Positions 14,986-24,245 of a stretch of DNA of 53,651 bases are shown here, one piece after another. The stretch is from an uncultured Collinsella sp. (GTDB lineage: Bacteria; Actinomycetota; Coriobacteriia; Coriobacteriales; Coriobacteriaceae). The position numbers and the translations under genes were made by a program. The stretch covers positions 1-53,651 of the forward strand of contig CABUJH010000008.1 in NCBI GenBank assembly GCA_902491895.1, given 5' to 3'. The number at the start of each line of letters is the position of its first letter. Position 1 is the first letter of the stretch. The notes beneath the pieces are model-generated. The model made no database searches. It saw only the letters and a list, made by a program, of their open reading frames with translations, and was not told the DNA's origin.

Positions 14986-15052
14986 AGGTTTGAGGGTTGT
15001 TTGCTGGCGCCTATTCGCGCTTATTTGCTGACGCCGCGACCATCAGAAGCCC

Positions 15053-15892
15053 CTAGGACTCTTGCGGCAGGCGCTTCTTGCCCTTGCGGGCACGGTTTCT
15101 GAAGTTCTCGACGGCCTCTTCCATGCCGAGAGGCACGTAGGTGAGCTCATCGAGGTTTTCGGGCAGGTAGCAGGCAAGACTTTGCTCCTGCACGCGGCCC
15201 GCTTGGAGCTGTTCATCGCTGGGCAGCGTGTCGGGAGTGGCGCAAATGCCATAGACGGCGGCACCCATCTCGCGCGTGCGGCGCTCGTATTCGGTCTCGG
15301 GATGCTCGGGATGGTCGCGGCGAACGTCGTCGCTTACCCAAAGTGTGTCGTAGCCTGCCGCGGCAAACTGCCCCAGGGCGTACTCGCGCAGTGGCTTGCT
15401 GTCGGTTCGCAGCGTGACGGTGGCGCCGGCTGCAAAGAGCGGGCGGTAGATCATCAGATGGTCGACATGGACGAGTCGTTTTTTGGCGTACTTGGCCTTG
15501 GGCTGCGGCGTGGGAAAGTTAATGGTGATGGCATCGAGCTCGCCTGCGGCAAATAGCTGCGGCAGCGATGCGGCGCCTCGGGGCAGAACGAGTGCGTTGG
15601 TCAGTTCCTGCTCGCAGATTTTCTGTGCGGCATAGGCGATGCAGATGGGCTCCTGGTCCATGCCGATAAAGAGCGTGTCGGGCTCACGGCGAGCGCGCTC
15701 AACCAGATAGGTGCCTTTGCCGCAGCCCAGATCCAGATGAAGGTGTTCGAAGGGCTTGCTGCCAACTGGCGCGCAAGCCTCGCGCCAATCTCCGGCATAG
15801 ATTTCGGGGTTCGTCTCAATCGCATCGGCGTAGCGCTCCAGGCGCTCCTCGAGCACAAAGTTCTTAGGCGTGCGAACGTGGACGGCTCCCAT
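15053..15892 (-). CDS. trmB: tRNA (guanine-N7-)-methyltransferase TrmB
   Basis: TrmB methylates G46 in the variable loop of tRNAs using S-adenosylmethionine. The 279-residue protein has the SAM motif LHLDLGCGKG (51-60), the acidic ribose-binding segment FIGMDQE, and the family block NFPTPQPKAKYAKKRL. The start has AAGGAG 4 nt before ATG. The C-terminal tail after the methyltransferase fold is longer than in most TrmB proteins (basic end RKGKKRLPQES). It is likely monocistronic or transcribed toward the helicase. Confidence 0.9.
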   Translation of the reverse strand: MGAVHVRTPKNFVLEERLERYADAIETNPEIYAGDWREACAPVGSKPFEHLHLDLGCGKGTYLVERARREPDTLFIGMDQEPICIAYAAQKICEQELTNALVLPRGAASLPQLFAAGELDAITINFPTPQPKAKYAKKRLVHVDHLMIYRPLFAAGATVTLRTDSKPLREYALGQFAAAGYDTLWVSDDVRRDHPEHPETEYERRTREMGAAVYGICATPDTLPSDEQLQAGRVQEQSLACYLPENLDELTYVPLGMEEAVENFRNRARKGKKRLPQES

Positions 15893-16010
15893 GAGGCTCC
15901 TTGGTCATAAGTATGGAACGCATAGCTGCACGTTCCGCCAATGGGTTGAAAAAGGGTGGGCGCAATGTGCCCGAAAGTTGCGGTGCGGCTCGGCGACGAG
16001 TCGTCAATGC

Positions 16011-16883
16011 CTACAGGCGCTTAAGAATCACATAGCGGTTGAGCTCGCCGCTGCGACCGTCGGCATGGAAACGCTCAAGCTCGCGCACGGGGACCTCGCC
16101 GCTCTTGTAGAACGTACGGACGCCGCGCACCAGGTCGGTGATCTGCTGATCATCAAAGTGATGGCAATAACGGTAGGCGTGACGGTCGTTTTGCCAGCCA
16201 ATGAGGTGGTCGCCGGCTTCAAACTGCGCGGAATCGTAACCCTCAAACGGCGGGGTGAGCTCGGCGCGGGCTTCGGCGCGAACGGCCTTGCGCGCCATGC
16301 GCTCGTCGTTCATAAACTCCCAAAAACTGATGGCGATGATGCCACCCGGGCGCGTTTGGCGCACCAAGGCATCAAGTACGCGTACACGGTACTCGCACGA
16401 CGGCACATGGTGCATAAAGCCAAAGCAGACCGAGATGTCGGCGAGCGGGGCGTCGAAAAGCACGTCGGGTGTCTCGGCGGGGTTGAGCTTCATAAGGGCG
16501 TCGAGTACGTCGAGTTCCTGGAAGTGCAGGTTGGGAATGCGCAGGGCGTGGCCGCGTGCATCGATGGCCAGGTCTTGGCAAGAGTCGACGCCATAGAACT
16601 CAAACGGGCAGCTGGCATCTGCCGAGGGGTTTGCGCCGTCGACGCCCTTGGCGGCAAGTGCGCCGCCGGCGGCAAAGTTCTCGAATCGCATGTTGCCGCA
16701 GGCGAGGTCGAAGACGCGGACGGGATGCTCGATTGTGGCGACGTCGAGCTGTTCGAGCGCGATATCCATGGTGCGCACCCAGCCGGGCCACGGGGCCTGG
16801 CGCGTATCGGAGAAGGAGGCGGAGTGCTCGCGATAGAACGTATTGTTGAGCTGGATGAGCGATGAGGCGAAATCGCGGTTCAC
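16011..16883 (-). CDS. Class I SAM-dependent methyltransferase
   Basis: The 290-residue protein carries the SAM-binding motif VFDLACGNMRF, an acidic loop (YGVDSC) and a CFGFMHHVPS segment as in small-molecule or tRNA-wobble methyltransferases. The substrate is unknown. GTG 16883 is chosen because GGAGGGAG precedes it at proper distance; longer in-frame starts add sequence without ribosome sites. It is divergent from the XRE regulator at 17151. The 267-bp gap contains an AACCGCCGGTT palindrome near 17020. Confidence 0.75.
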   Translation of the reverse strand: MNRDFASSLIQLNNTFYREHSASFSDTRQAPWPGWVRTMDIALEQLDVATIEHPVRVFDLACGNMRFENFAAGGALAAKGVDGANPSADASCPFEFYGVDSCQDLAIDARGHALRIPNLHFQELDVLDALMKLNPAETPDVLFDAPLADISVCFGFMHHVPSCEYRVRVLDALVRQTRPGGIIAISFWEFMNDERMARKAVRAEARAELTPPFEGYDSAQFEAGDHLIGWQNDRHAYRYCHHFDDQQITDLVRGVRTFYKSGEVPVRELERFHADGRSGELNRYVILKRL

Positions 16884-17150
16884 GGCGCGGAACTCCCTCC
16901 GTTGGCGGTGCGGAATTAACAGTACGACCATACTACCGTTAACGCCGCAACGGGGACAACCGAGCCGTGGGTCATTGCTTTGTTTGGACACATTTCCGCA
17001 GCTCATATGCACCCGCAACCGCCGGTTGTCAAAAATCTCACTAGAATAGGTGGCATGCTTTTGGCAGTGGCGGATAGATTTTTAACTGTGCAAGGCGCCT
17101 TAAGAACAAAAACGGTCCGGCGGCACGGCTGGCATCACATAGGAGGAACC

Positions 17151-17873
17151 ATGAATGTAGAAACTGCGCAGCGGCTCGCCGACCTTCGTCGCAGCAAGGG
17201 TTTTAGCCAAGAAGGGCTGGCGCGAAAGCTGGGGCTGTCGCGCCAGGCGGTCAGTAAATGGGAGCGCGCGGAGAGCTCGCCCGATACCGAGAACCTGATC
17301 TCGCTCGCCAAACTTTATGGCGTGAGCCTGGACGAGCTGCTCAATCCGAGCGACGAGATCGAGGACGATATCGAGTTTGAGAACGAGGACCGCGCCCGTC
17401 AGCGCGAGGCCGAGGCGGCAGAGCGTGCTCGCACCCATGAGGCGGCGGCGCGCGCTACCGAGGCGGCAACACAGGCGAGTGATGCTGCGGCCAAGGCGGC
17501 GCAAGCGGCAAGCTGGAGTGCACAGGCTGCCAATGCCGCTACGGCGCAGGCGACGAGTGGCACCGCGGTTGGCTCGACTCCGGTGAAGGGCCCGTTCCAG
17601 TCGTTCCCATATTGGGCCGTGTGCTGGCTGCTGTTCTTTTTGCTGATGTTCCTGTTTGGTGCCGGCCCCTTTGCCGCACTGATCTTCTTTACGATTCCCA
17701 TCTATCACTGGGTGGCACGTGCGCTCGATGGTGATTGGGCGCGTGGGGATATCCAGGTTGGCCCGGCACCGGTGGCGGTCAGGGCCCAGGGGAAGGATAC
17801 TTCTGCGGAACCTGATGCTGACGTGGCTACCGCGGCCACCGCTGAGCCATGTGCCAAAGAAGGTGACGAATGA
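17151..17873 (+). CDS. XRE-family regulator with membrane-spanning C-terminus
   Basis: The 240-residue protein has an N-terminal helix-turn-helix (RLADLRRSKGFSQEGLARKL, then SRQAVSKWERAESSPD, about 8-60). An Ala/Glu/Arg-rich coiled segment follows (about 80-140), then two close hydrophobic helices (about 150-190) and an Ala-rich tail. This is a membrane-tethered DNA-binding protein. AGGAGG sits ideally before ATG. Its stop overlaps the start of the DUF4097 gene (ATGA), so the two are translationally coupled and probably form an envelope-sensing pair. Confidence 0.85.
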   Translation: MNVETAQRLADLRRSKGFSQEGLARKLGLSRQAVSKWERAESSPDTENLISLAKLYGVSLDELLNPSDEIEDDIEFENEDRARQREAEAAERARTHEAAARATEAATQASDAAAKAAQAASWSAQAANAATAQATSGTAVGSTPVKGPFQSFPYWAVCWLLFFLLMFLFGAGPFAALIFFTIPIYHWVARALDGDWARGDIQVGPAPVAVRAQGKDTSAEPDADVATAATAEPCAKEGDE

Positions 17874-18772
17874 TGAAGCTTTCGCATGAATCCAAGCTGC
17901 GCCTGGGCGTCGGCATCGGAGCGTTTGTACTGATTATCGGGCTTGTTTTTGGCGTTTCGCGGACTTTGATTCATTTTGATGGCCCGTGGGATCTCGACGA
18001 TGTTATACCCGGCTTGTCCGGTATGGACGATGTGGTTGATGACGACGATTTTATGAACGATGGCGGTAACTATTCCGCTCGGCCTCAGCAGCTTTCGTGT
18101 ACGACCTTTGATGCCGATGAGTTTCGCTACCTCGATTTCGATATCGATGCGGCTACGGTGGACGTCAAGGTTATTGATGGTAACAAGGCTCGCGTTATCG
18201 AGCGGGGACGCGTTGCCAATGGTATGGATGCCTCCAAGGCCGCGACGCAGAACATCGCATCCGTCGAGGACTCGACGCTCAAGGTTTCCCAGTTTGGAAG
18301 TGATGACGGTAAGGCAATCGATCGCTCAGTTACGGTCGAGCTGCCGCGCCGTGTTGCCGAACATCTGAAGGGAGTCAACGCGCACGTGGGCTCGGGTGAT
18401 CTGCAGATTGCCGGTGTCACCTGTGATGGTTTCGACCTTTTCCTGGGTGCGGGAGATGTAGAGTTTGCGGGCAGCGTGACTGATGCGCTCAGTGCTGAGG
18501 TCGGTTCGGGCGATGTGACGTTCGAGCTCTACCAGGCCCCCGCGAAGTCGATGGACGTGAGTGTGGGCTCGGGCGATGTGGAGATGATGGTTCCGAACTC
18601 GACGGGCTTTAAGGCGAGCCTTACCTTGGGCAGCGGCGACTTCGAGAGCGATTTCCTTCCGCTTGGCTACGACGGCGAGACCATTTTGAATCTTGAATTC
18701 GATAACGGCGATAAGTCTGCTACGTATCGTTTTGAGGTCGGTTCGGGCGACATGTCATTTGATTCAGAGTGA
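17870..18772 (+). CDS. Membrane-anchored DUF4097 (toastrack) protein
   Basis: The 300-residue protein has one N-terminal transmembrane helix (about 10-32) and an extracytoplasmic domain. That domain contains repeated VGSGD/LGAGD/LGSGD turns at about 20-residue spacing, the signature of the right-handed beta-strand stack of DUF4097/LiaG-like proteins. An Asp-rich stretch (DDVVDDDDF) follows the helix. It overlaps the upstream XRE gene by 4 nt. A sensing or scaffolding role at the envelope is inferred. A terminator follows at 18820. Confidence 0.85.
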   Translation: MMKLSHESKLRLGVGIGAFVLIIGLVFGVSRTLIHFDGPWDLDDVIPGLSGMDDVVDDDDFMNDGGNYSARPQQLSCTTFDADEFRYLDFDIDAATVDVKVIDGNKARVIERGRVANGMDASKAATQNIASVEDSTLKVSQFGSDDGKAIDRSVTVELPRRVAEHLKGVNAHVGSGDLQIAGVTCDGFDLFLGAGDVEFAGSVTDALSAEVGSGDVTFELYQAPAKSMDVSVGSGDVEMMVPNSTGFKASLTLGSGDFESDFLPLGYDGETILNLEFDNGDKSATYRFEVGSGDMSFDSE

Positions 18773-18819
18773 CGGGCGGTTATCGAAGACTTATATACCA
18801 TAGCTGCGCTGTTTGATGG

Positions 18820-18853
18820 AGGCGTCGGAGCCGTGACGGGCTCCGACGCCTTT
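18820..18853 (+). terminator. Terminator after the XRE/DUF4097 operon
   Basis: AGGCGTCGGAGCC (18820-18832) pairs with GGGCTCCGACGCC (18838-18850), followed by TTTGCCTTT. Confidence 0.88.
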
Positions 18854-18870
18854 GCCTTTACAATGGGGTC

Positions 18871-20778
18871 ATGGAACAGATTATCTTGAACATACTCGAG
18901 GCTCTGCGTCGCGGCGAGACCGTGGACGACAAAGCGCTCGTCAAACTGATACATGCCGAGGCGCGCCGTGAGGGTGCCGACAAACGCGATTTGGCCAAGC
19001 GCCGTCTGCTGCCGTTCTACCAGCGGGTAAAACGTGAGGAGCCGGCTCGTTGGGCTGGGTGGAATGTCGATGCCGATCTGGAACGCCAGCTGCTGCGGGT
19101 GCTGAGGATGAAGCCGCGTCGTACGGCTTCGGGCGTGGCGACCATTACCGTTATCACCAAGCCCTGGCCATGCTCGGGCGATTGCCTGTTTTGCCCCAAC
19201 GATCTGCGCATGCCCAAAAGCTACCTGCACGCCGAGCCGGCGTGCGCCCGTGCGGAGCAAAATTGCTTTGACCCGTATCTGCAGGTGAGCGCTCGTCTGA
19301 CCGCGCTTTCGCAGATGGGGCACGCAACCGATAAGATTGAGCTCATCGTGCTCGGCGGTACCTGGAGCGACTATCCGCAAGGGTATCAGACGTGGTTTAT
19401 GTCGGAGCTTTTCCGTGCGCTCAATGACGATGCCGTCGCCGGCGTGGCGGCCAACCCCATGCTGGCGCGTCCGGGCATCAGCCGTGCCGAGGCGGGGCGC
19501 CTGCTCGATGACGCTCCCGCCGATGCGCTGCCGCCGGTGGTAACAGAGCACCGCGAGCGCTATCGGGTTGCCGGCATTGCGACAGATGAGGCTGAGCTTG
19601 CTGCCGGCGTTGCCGACGAGCAAGAGCACGTGGATGTTGCTGTGGGCGGCTACAACCGCTCGGTGCGCCGTCTGTACGGCCCCGGTACGCCGTGGGGCGA
19701 GGTTGCCGAGTGGCAGACGGCAACGATGGAGGAGCTTGAGCGTCAGCAGCGCATCAACGAGACGGCGAAGCATCGCGTGGTGGGGCTCGTTATCGAGACG
19801 CGCCCCGATGCCGTGACGCCGCAGACCCTCACGCTTATCCGCCGCCTGGGCTGCACCAAGATCCAGATGGGTATTCAGAGTCTCGACCAACATTTGCTCG
19901 ACATCAACGAGCGTCGTATTTCAGTGGCGCAGATCGAGCGGGCGTTTTCGCTTGCGCGCCTGTTTGGCTTTAAGATCCACGCGCATTTTATGCTTAACTT
20001 GCTGGGCGCCACGCCCGAGGGGGATAAGCGCGACTACGAACGCTTTATGACCGAAGGGGCCTTTATGCCCGACGAGGTCAAGGTTTACCCGTGTGCGCTC
20101 ATCGAGGACTCGCGTCTGGTGGGCTGCTACGAGCGCGGCGAGTGGCGTCCCTATACCGAGGAAGAGCTGCTCGATGTGCTGGCCGACGACATCGTGGTGA
20201 CGCCGGCGTTCTGCCGCATCAGTCGCATGATCCGCGACTTTAGTTCCGACGACATCATGGTGGGCAACAAGAAACCCAACCTGCGTCAGCTCGTCGAAAA
20301 CCGCTTGGCCGCTCGGGGTGACGGTGCGACGGTGCGCGAGATTCGCTATCGCGAGATCAGCACGGCGGGTGCCGACTTGGATGAGCTATCTCTTGATGAG
20401 GAGGTGGCGTACGAGACGCCGGTGACGCACGAGCGCTTTTTGCAGTGGGTGACGCCGCAGGGCAAGATCGCGGGCTTTTTGCGGTTGTCGCTGCCCGACC
20501 ATTCGTTTGTTGCCGCACATGCGGACGAGTTGCCGACTACGCCGGACGAGGCGATGATTCGCGAGGTGCACGTGTATGGCATGGCGGCACGCGTGGGCGA
20601 CCAGGGCCAGGCGGCACAGCATCACGGGTTGGGGCGTTTGCTCGTAGAGCGTGCGTGCGAGATTGCCCGGGATGCGGGTTATGCGCGTATCAACGTGATT
20701 AGCGCGATTGGCACACGCGAGTACTATCGCCATCTTGGATTTTATGACCATGGCCTTTATCTGCAAAAGGAGCTCTAA
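18871..20778 (+). CDS. Elp3-type tRNA uridine-34 radical SAM/acetyltransferase
   Basis: The 635-residue protein combines a radical SAM domain with a GNAT domain, as in Elp3, which starts carboxymethyl modification of wobble uridine. The cluster cysteines are Cys101, Cys105 and Cys108 (CSGDCLFC, the CxxxCxxC spacing), with basic family residues following. The C-terminal acetyltransferase ends with GRLLVERACEIARDAGY and YYRHLGF. The start is close to a terminator, with GGGG just before ATG. It is followed immediately by the spermidine-synthase-like gene. Confidence 0.93.
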   Translation: MEQIILNILEALRRGETVDDKALVKLIHAEARREGADKRDLAKRRLLPFYQRVKREEPARWAGWNVDADLERQLLRVLRMKPRRTASGVATITVITKPWPCSGDCLFCPNDLRMPKSYLHAEPACARAEQNCFDPYLQVSARLTALSQMGHATDKIELIVLGGTWSDYPQGYQTWFMSELFRALNDDAVAGVAANPMLARPGISRAEAGRLLDDAPADALPPVVTEHRERYRVAGIATDEAELAAGVADEQEHVDVAVGGYNRSVRRLYGPGTPWGEVAEWQTATMEELERQQRINETAKHRVVGLVIETRPDAVTPQTLTLIRRLGCTKIQMGIQSLDQHLLDINERRISVAQIERAFSLARLFGFKIHAHFMLNLLGATPEGDKRDYERFMTEGAFMPDEVKVYPCALIEDSRLVGCYERGEWRPYTEEELLDVLADDIVVTPAFCRISRMIRDFSSDDIMVGNKKPNLRQLVENRLAARGDGATVREIRYREISTAGADLDELSLDEEVAYETPVTHERFLQWVTPQGKIAGFLRLSLPDHSFVAAHADELPTTPDEAMIREVHVYGMAARVGDQGQAAQHHGLGRLLVERACEIARDAGYARINVISAIGTREYYRHLGFYDHGLYLQKEL

Positions 20779-21657
20779 ATGAACAAGCCGAGTGTTTCTG
20801 CCGGCGTCGTTGCCGGCGTTGCCCTGGGAGCCGCGGCGCTTGGTGCGGCCGCTGTCGCTGTTCGTGCTGCCTGCCTGCAGGTTGCGCGAACCCGCAATGG
20901 GTTGGCGCGTGTGAAGCGCGTGCACGATGGGGACGGCGATGAGATTCGCGTATTGGTGCAAGGCGGCGTCTACCAAAGCGCAAGCTACATTGGCGAGCGT
21001 TGGACGGAGCCCGTCTTTGCGTACTATCGTGCGTTTGACGACGTGTTTGAGTCCGAGGATGCGATGCGCGACGCTTATGGTCACGGCATCGACCGTATGC
21101 TTATGCTGGGCGGCGGTGGGTTTGCCTATCCCAAGTTTGCGCTGATGTCGCACGAGAGCTTGCGCATGGACGTCATTGAGTACGATGCCGAGATTACGCG
21201 CCTGGCGCGCCGCTGGTTCTACCTAGACGAGCTGGAGCGCGCGGCGGGCGATCGCCTGCGAGTGATTACCGCTGAGGCTCGCTCGTATCTGGGTGTGACG
21301 AGCGTGGGCCATTGTCGCTACGACGTGGTCGTGAGCGATTGCTTTGGCGGTGCCGAGCCCGTACGCGAGCTGGCGACGGTTGAGGCATTGCGTTTGGTGC
21401 GGGGCAGCCTAAATGTCGGTGGCGTCTACGTTGCCAATATCGTGAGTGCAAACGAGGGGGGCGATGTGACGTTCCTGCGCGACTGTGCCGCCACGGCGCT
21501 TGAGGTGTTCGACCATGCTTGGGTGGTCCCATGTGGCGATGCAGAGTTCGGCGGCGAGGAGAATTATCTGCTCATCGCCAGCGACGGCGACTACGCCTTT
21601 GCCGAAGCTGTGCCCTTCGACACCGACTTCCTCGGTACCGTCCTTCACGACAAGTAA
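20779..21657 (+). CDS. Spermidine-synthase-like membrane-anchored protein
   Basis: The 292-residue protein has an Ala/Val/Gly-rich N-terminal transmembrane helix (about 8-32) followed by a Rossmann fold of the spermidine synthase family: GIDRMLMLGGGGFAYPK (nucleotide loop), MDVIEYDAEITRLARRWF, and DVVVSDCFGG at the active-site region. It starts on the base after the elp3 stop, with AAGGAG in the end of elp3, so it is translationally coupled. The usual catalytic Asp-Ala-Tyr/Phe is replaced by SDCFGG, so true polyamine synthesis is uncertain. Confidence 0.78.
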   Translation: MNKPSVSAGVVAGVALGAAALGAAAVAVRAACLQVARTRNGLARVKRVHDGDGDEIRVLVQGGVYQSASYIGERWTEPVFAYYRAFDDVFESEDAMRDAYGHGIDRMLMLGGGGFAYPKFALMSHESLRMDVIEYDAEITRLARRWFYLDELERAAGDRLRVITAEARSYLGVTSVGHCRYDVVVSDCFGGAEPVRELATVEALRLVRGSLNVGGVYVANIVSANEGGDVTFLRDCAATALEVFDHAWVVPCGDAEFGGEENYLLIASDGDYAFAEAVPFDTDFLGTVLHDK

Positions 21658-21684
21658 GTCTCCCCGTCCCAAAAAAGACTGGTC

Positions 21685-24129
21685 TTAGGCGTGGTCGCGC
21701 CAGCTGAGGACGCGCTGCTTCATACCCTCGATGTCGAGCACGCCTTCGGCAAAGCCCTTGCGCACGAGCTCCTCAGGAACGTACTCGTCGTAGCGATCAA
21801 AATAAGGCACCTCGCCGGGATAGACGAGCTCGATGGGATCGAAGTCCTTTTCGGCCTCGGCGGCGAGCACCTCAAAGAACGTCTCCTCGTCGGCCTTCAT
21901 CTTAAACTGCATAAAGTACGGGCGTGATGGGTCGAGTCCGCGAAGGCCCAGCTCCGCGGCGCACTTAATCTTGAGCATGCGCTCGAGTGCCAAAAAGGCG
22001 TAGCTGCCCAGCCAGGGGAAGAGCACCCAGGTGTCGCCACCCAGGTTGATGAGTGGCTTGGTCCCCGCGCCCGAAATCTCGGCCGTATGGCGAGCCTGTG
22101 CAAGACGTGCCCGTGCGTTGCCCATGAGATACGGATATGTTGCGTGCTCGTTGAGCGCCTTGCGCATGCGCTCGAGTACGTGCGTGTTGATGTCACCGGG
22201 ACAGTCGCCAAAGTAGGCCGGCACACGGCCCTTGACCTGCGTGGCAAAGACGGTATGACGCTTCCAATCCACTTCCTCGACAATCCAGCAATGGCCTGCG
22301 ATGGCGATGCGCTCACCGGGCGGTGGCGGATTGACGATTGTGCCCAGCTCGGCCGACTCGCTGCGAACGGTGAACTCCTCGTTTTCCTGGAACACGGCGT
22401 AGAACTTAAAGTTGTTGATGATGCGCTCGCCCGCGAGACCCACGATGAGCCCGCCACCTTCGGTGACCTGGATATGGTCGATCTTAATGAGGTGACGCAG
22501 CAGCACACGGTAATCGTCTGCCGAGACACGGTGGAAATAGCTGAGCGTGAGCACGCGCTGGGCAAGTTCGGCCGGCGTGAGCTCGCCGGTGCTGGCGAGG
22601 GTCGACATAGTCTGGTGATAGAGCAGACTGTAGGGGAGTCGATCGAGCTCGGGCGGCTCGACCCACTTTTCCTCGCGATAGAGTTGTACGAGCGCGATAC
22701 CCTGCAGGAGCTTCCAGGGAATGGTTTCGGGCATCATCGTGCGCGGCTCGGGTTCTTCCTCGCGCATGACAAACCACATCTCGGGCGGAAGGTCGCGACG
22801 GCCTGTGCGCCCCATGCGCTGCAAAAAGGAGCTGACGGTAAACGGCGCGTCAATCTGGAAGGCGCGCTCCAGGCGGCCGATATCGATACCGAGCTCCAGC
22901 GTAGAGGTGGTGACGGTTGTCTGCGCCTGCTCCTCGTCGCGCATGAGCTCCTCGGCCGTCTCGCGCAGCGATGCCGAAAGATTGCCGTGATGGATGAGAA
23001 AGCGGTCGGGCTCGTGTCGACTTTCGCAGTAGCTGCGCAGCATGGAGCACACGGCCTCTGCCTCCTCGCGCGAGTTGGCAAAGACCAGGCACTTGCGGCC
23101 GCGCGTATGCTCAAAGATATAGCCCATACCGGGGTCGGCGTTGTCGGGCGCCGTGTCGGTGGGGTTGAGAAGCGCCTGCTCGGTCGCTCGTGGGATGTCG
23201 ACTTCGCCCTCGGGGGCCGAGGAAGTGCGACGGTCTTTGGGAGCGTCCTTGCCCCGCGCCTGCTCGCGACGTTGACGACGTTCCGCCTGTGTAAGCTGTC
23301 CGCTGTGGCGCATGTCTTGTCCGGATGCGGGCAGCGCCGCGGGTGCCACTGCCTCAATGCGCTCGCACGCAAGCACTTCGGCCTCTTGAGGACCCATGCT
23401 CTCGAATCCTCGCTGCTGTGCCTGGGGACCCGAGTTGTAGAAGTGCTCCATGGAGATACGCCACACGCGACGCGGTTCCTCAAAACGGGGGATAACGCAG
23501 TCGCGTCCCGTTCCCTGTGAGAGAAAGGCACCCGTGCGCTCGGGGTCGCCGATGGTGGCCGAAAGGCCAATGCGGCGGGGCTGCACGCCTGCCATGCGCG
23601 AGAGTCGCTCGATAAGGCAGAGCGTCTGCCCGCCACGGTCGCCGCGCATGAGCGAATGGACCTCGTCGATGACCACATAGCGCAGGTCGCAAAACATGCG
23701 CGGGATCGCCATGTGCTTATGGATTAAGAGCGCTTCGAGTGACTCGGGCGTAATCTGCAAGATGCCGCTCGGTTTTTTGATGAGCTTAGCCTTGTGCGAC
23801 TGCGAGACATCGCCATGCCAGTGCCAGACAGGGATATTGGCTTCTTCGCACAGGTCGTTGAGGCGGACGAATTGGTCATTGATGAGCGCCTTGAGGGGGC
23901 CAATGTAGAGGGCGCCCACGCTTGCGGGCGGGTTCTCCCAAAACTCGGTCAGGATGGGAAAAAAGGCTGCCTCGGTTTTGCCGGAAGCCGTGGATGCCGT
24001 CAGGAGCACATTGTCCTGCGTGTTAAAGATGGCATCTGCCGCCGCAACCTGGATAGAGCGCAAGCTCTCCCAATCGTGGGAGTAGATGAAGTCTTGGATA
24101 AACGGGGCGTAGCGGTCAAAGGCGTTCAC
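21685..24129 (-). CDS. sngC: Shango-type DEAD/DEAH helicase (SngC)
   Basis: The 814-residue Lhr-like superfamily 2 helicase has Walker A TASTASGKT (44-52), DEVH (155-158), SATIG (190-194) and motif VI QRMGRTGR. An Arg/Glu-rich insert (about 270-330) separates the RecA lobes. GTG 24129 is chosen because AGGAGG lies 5 nt before it. It is the third gene after a TerB protein and a BrxD-like ATPase, the composition of the Shango anti-phage system (SngA, SngB, SngC). A 116-bp gap with a small hairpin separates it from sngB. It presumably works on phage or host DNA with its partners; mechanism inferred. Confidence 0.85.
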   Translation of the reverse strand: MNAFDRYAPFIQDFIYSHDWESLRSIQVAAADAIFNTQDNVLLTASTASGKTEAAFFPILTEFWENPPASVGALYIGPLKALINDQFVRLNDLCEEANIPVWHWHGDVSQSHKAKLIKKPSGILQITPESLEALLIHKHMAIPRMFCDLRYVVIDEVHSLMRGDRGGQTLCLIERLSRMAGVQPRRIGLSATIGDPERTGAFLSQGTGRDCVIPRFEEPRRVWRISMEHFYNSGPQAQQRGFESMGPQEAEVLACERIEAVAPAALPASGQDMRHSGQLTQAERRQRREQARGKDAPKDRRTSSAPEGEVDIPRATEQALLNPTDTAPDNADPGMGYIFEHTRGRKCLVFANSREEAEAVCSMLRSYCESRHEPDRFLIHHGNLSASLRETAEELMRDEEQAQTTVTTSTLELGIDIGRLERAFQIDAPFTVSSFLQRMGRTGRRDLPPEMWFVMREEEPEPRTMMPETIPWKLLQGIALVQLYREEKWVEPPELDRLPYSLLYHQTMSTLASTGELTPAELAQRVLTLSYFHRVSADDYRVLLRHLIKIDHIQVTEGGGLIVGLAGERIINNFKFYAVFQENEEFTVRSESAELGTIVNPPPPGERIAIAGHCWIVEEVDWKRHTVFATQVKGRVPAYFGDCPGDINTHVLERMRKALNEHATYPYLMGNARARLAQARHTAEISGAGTKPLINLGGDTWVLFPWLGSYAFLALERMLKIKCAAELGLRGLDPSRPYFMQFKMKADEETFFEVLAAEAEKDFDPIELVYPGEVPYFDRYDEYVPEELVRKGFAEGVLDIEGMKQRVLSWRDHA

Positions 24130-24216
24130 GGGGCCTCCTCTCAAAAACGAATCTCTCAACGCGGCTGGCAACGGCTTGCTGCATTACTGCCTCAACGTTT
24201 GCCCAGATAGAACCTA

Positions 24217-24241
24217 CCAAAATAAACCTGTCCCTTTTTGG
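24217..24241. repeat. GGGAC-type hairpin between sngB and sngC
   Basis: CCAAAA (24217-24222) pairs with TTTTGG (24236-24241) around a loop containing CCTGTCCC. The minus-strand loop reads GGGACAGG, the same motif as in the 10.1-kb hairpin. It follows the sngB stop by 5 nt and may modulate transcription into sngC. Confidence 0.5.
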
Positions 24242-24245
24242 CAGG

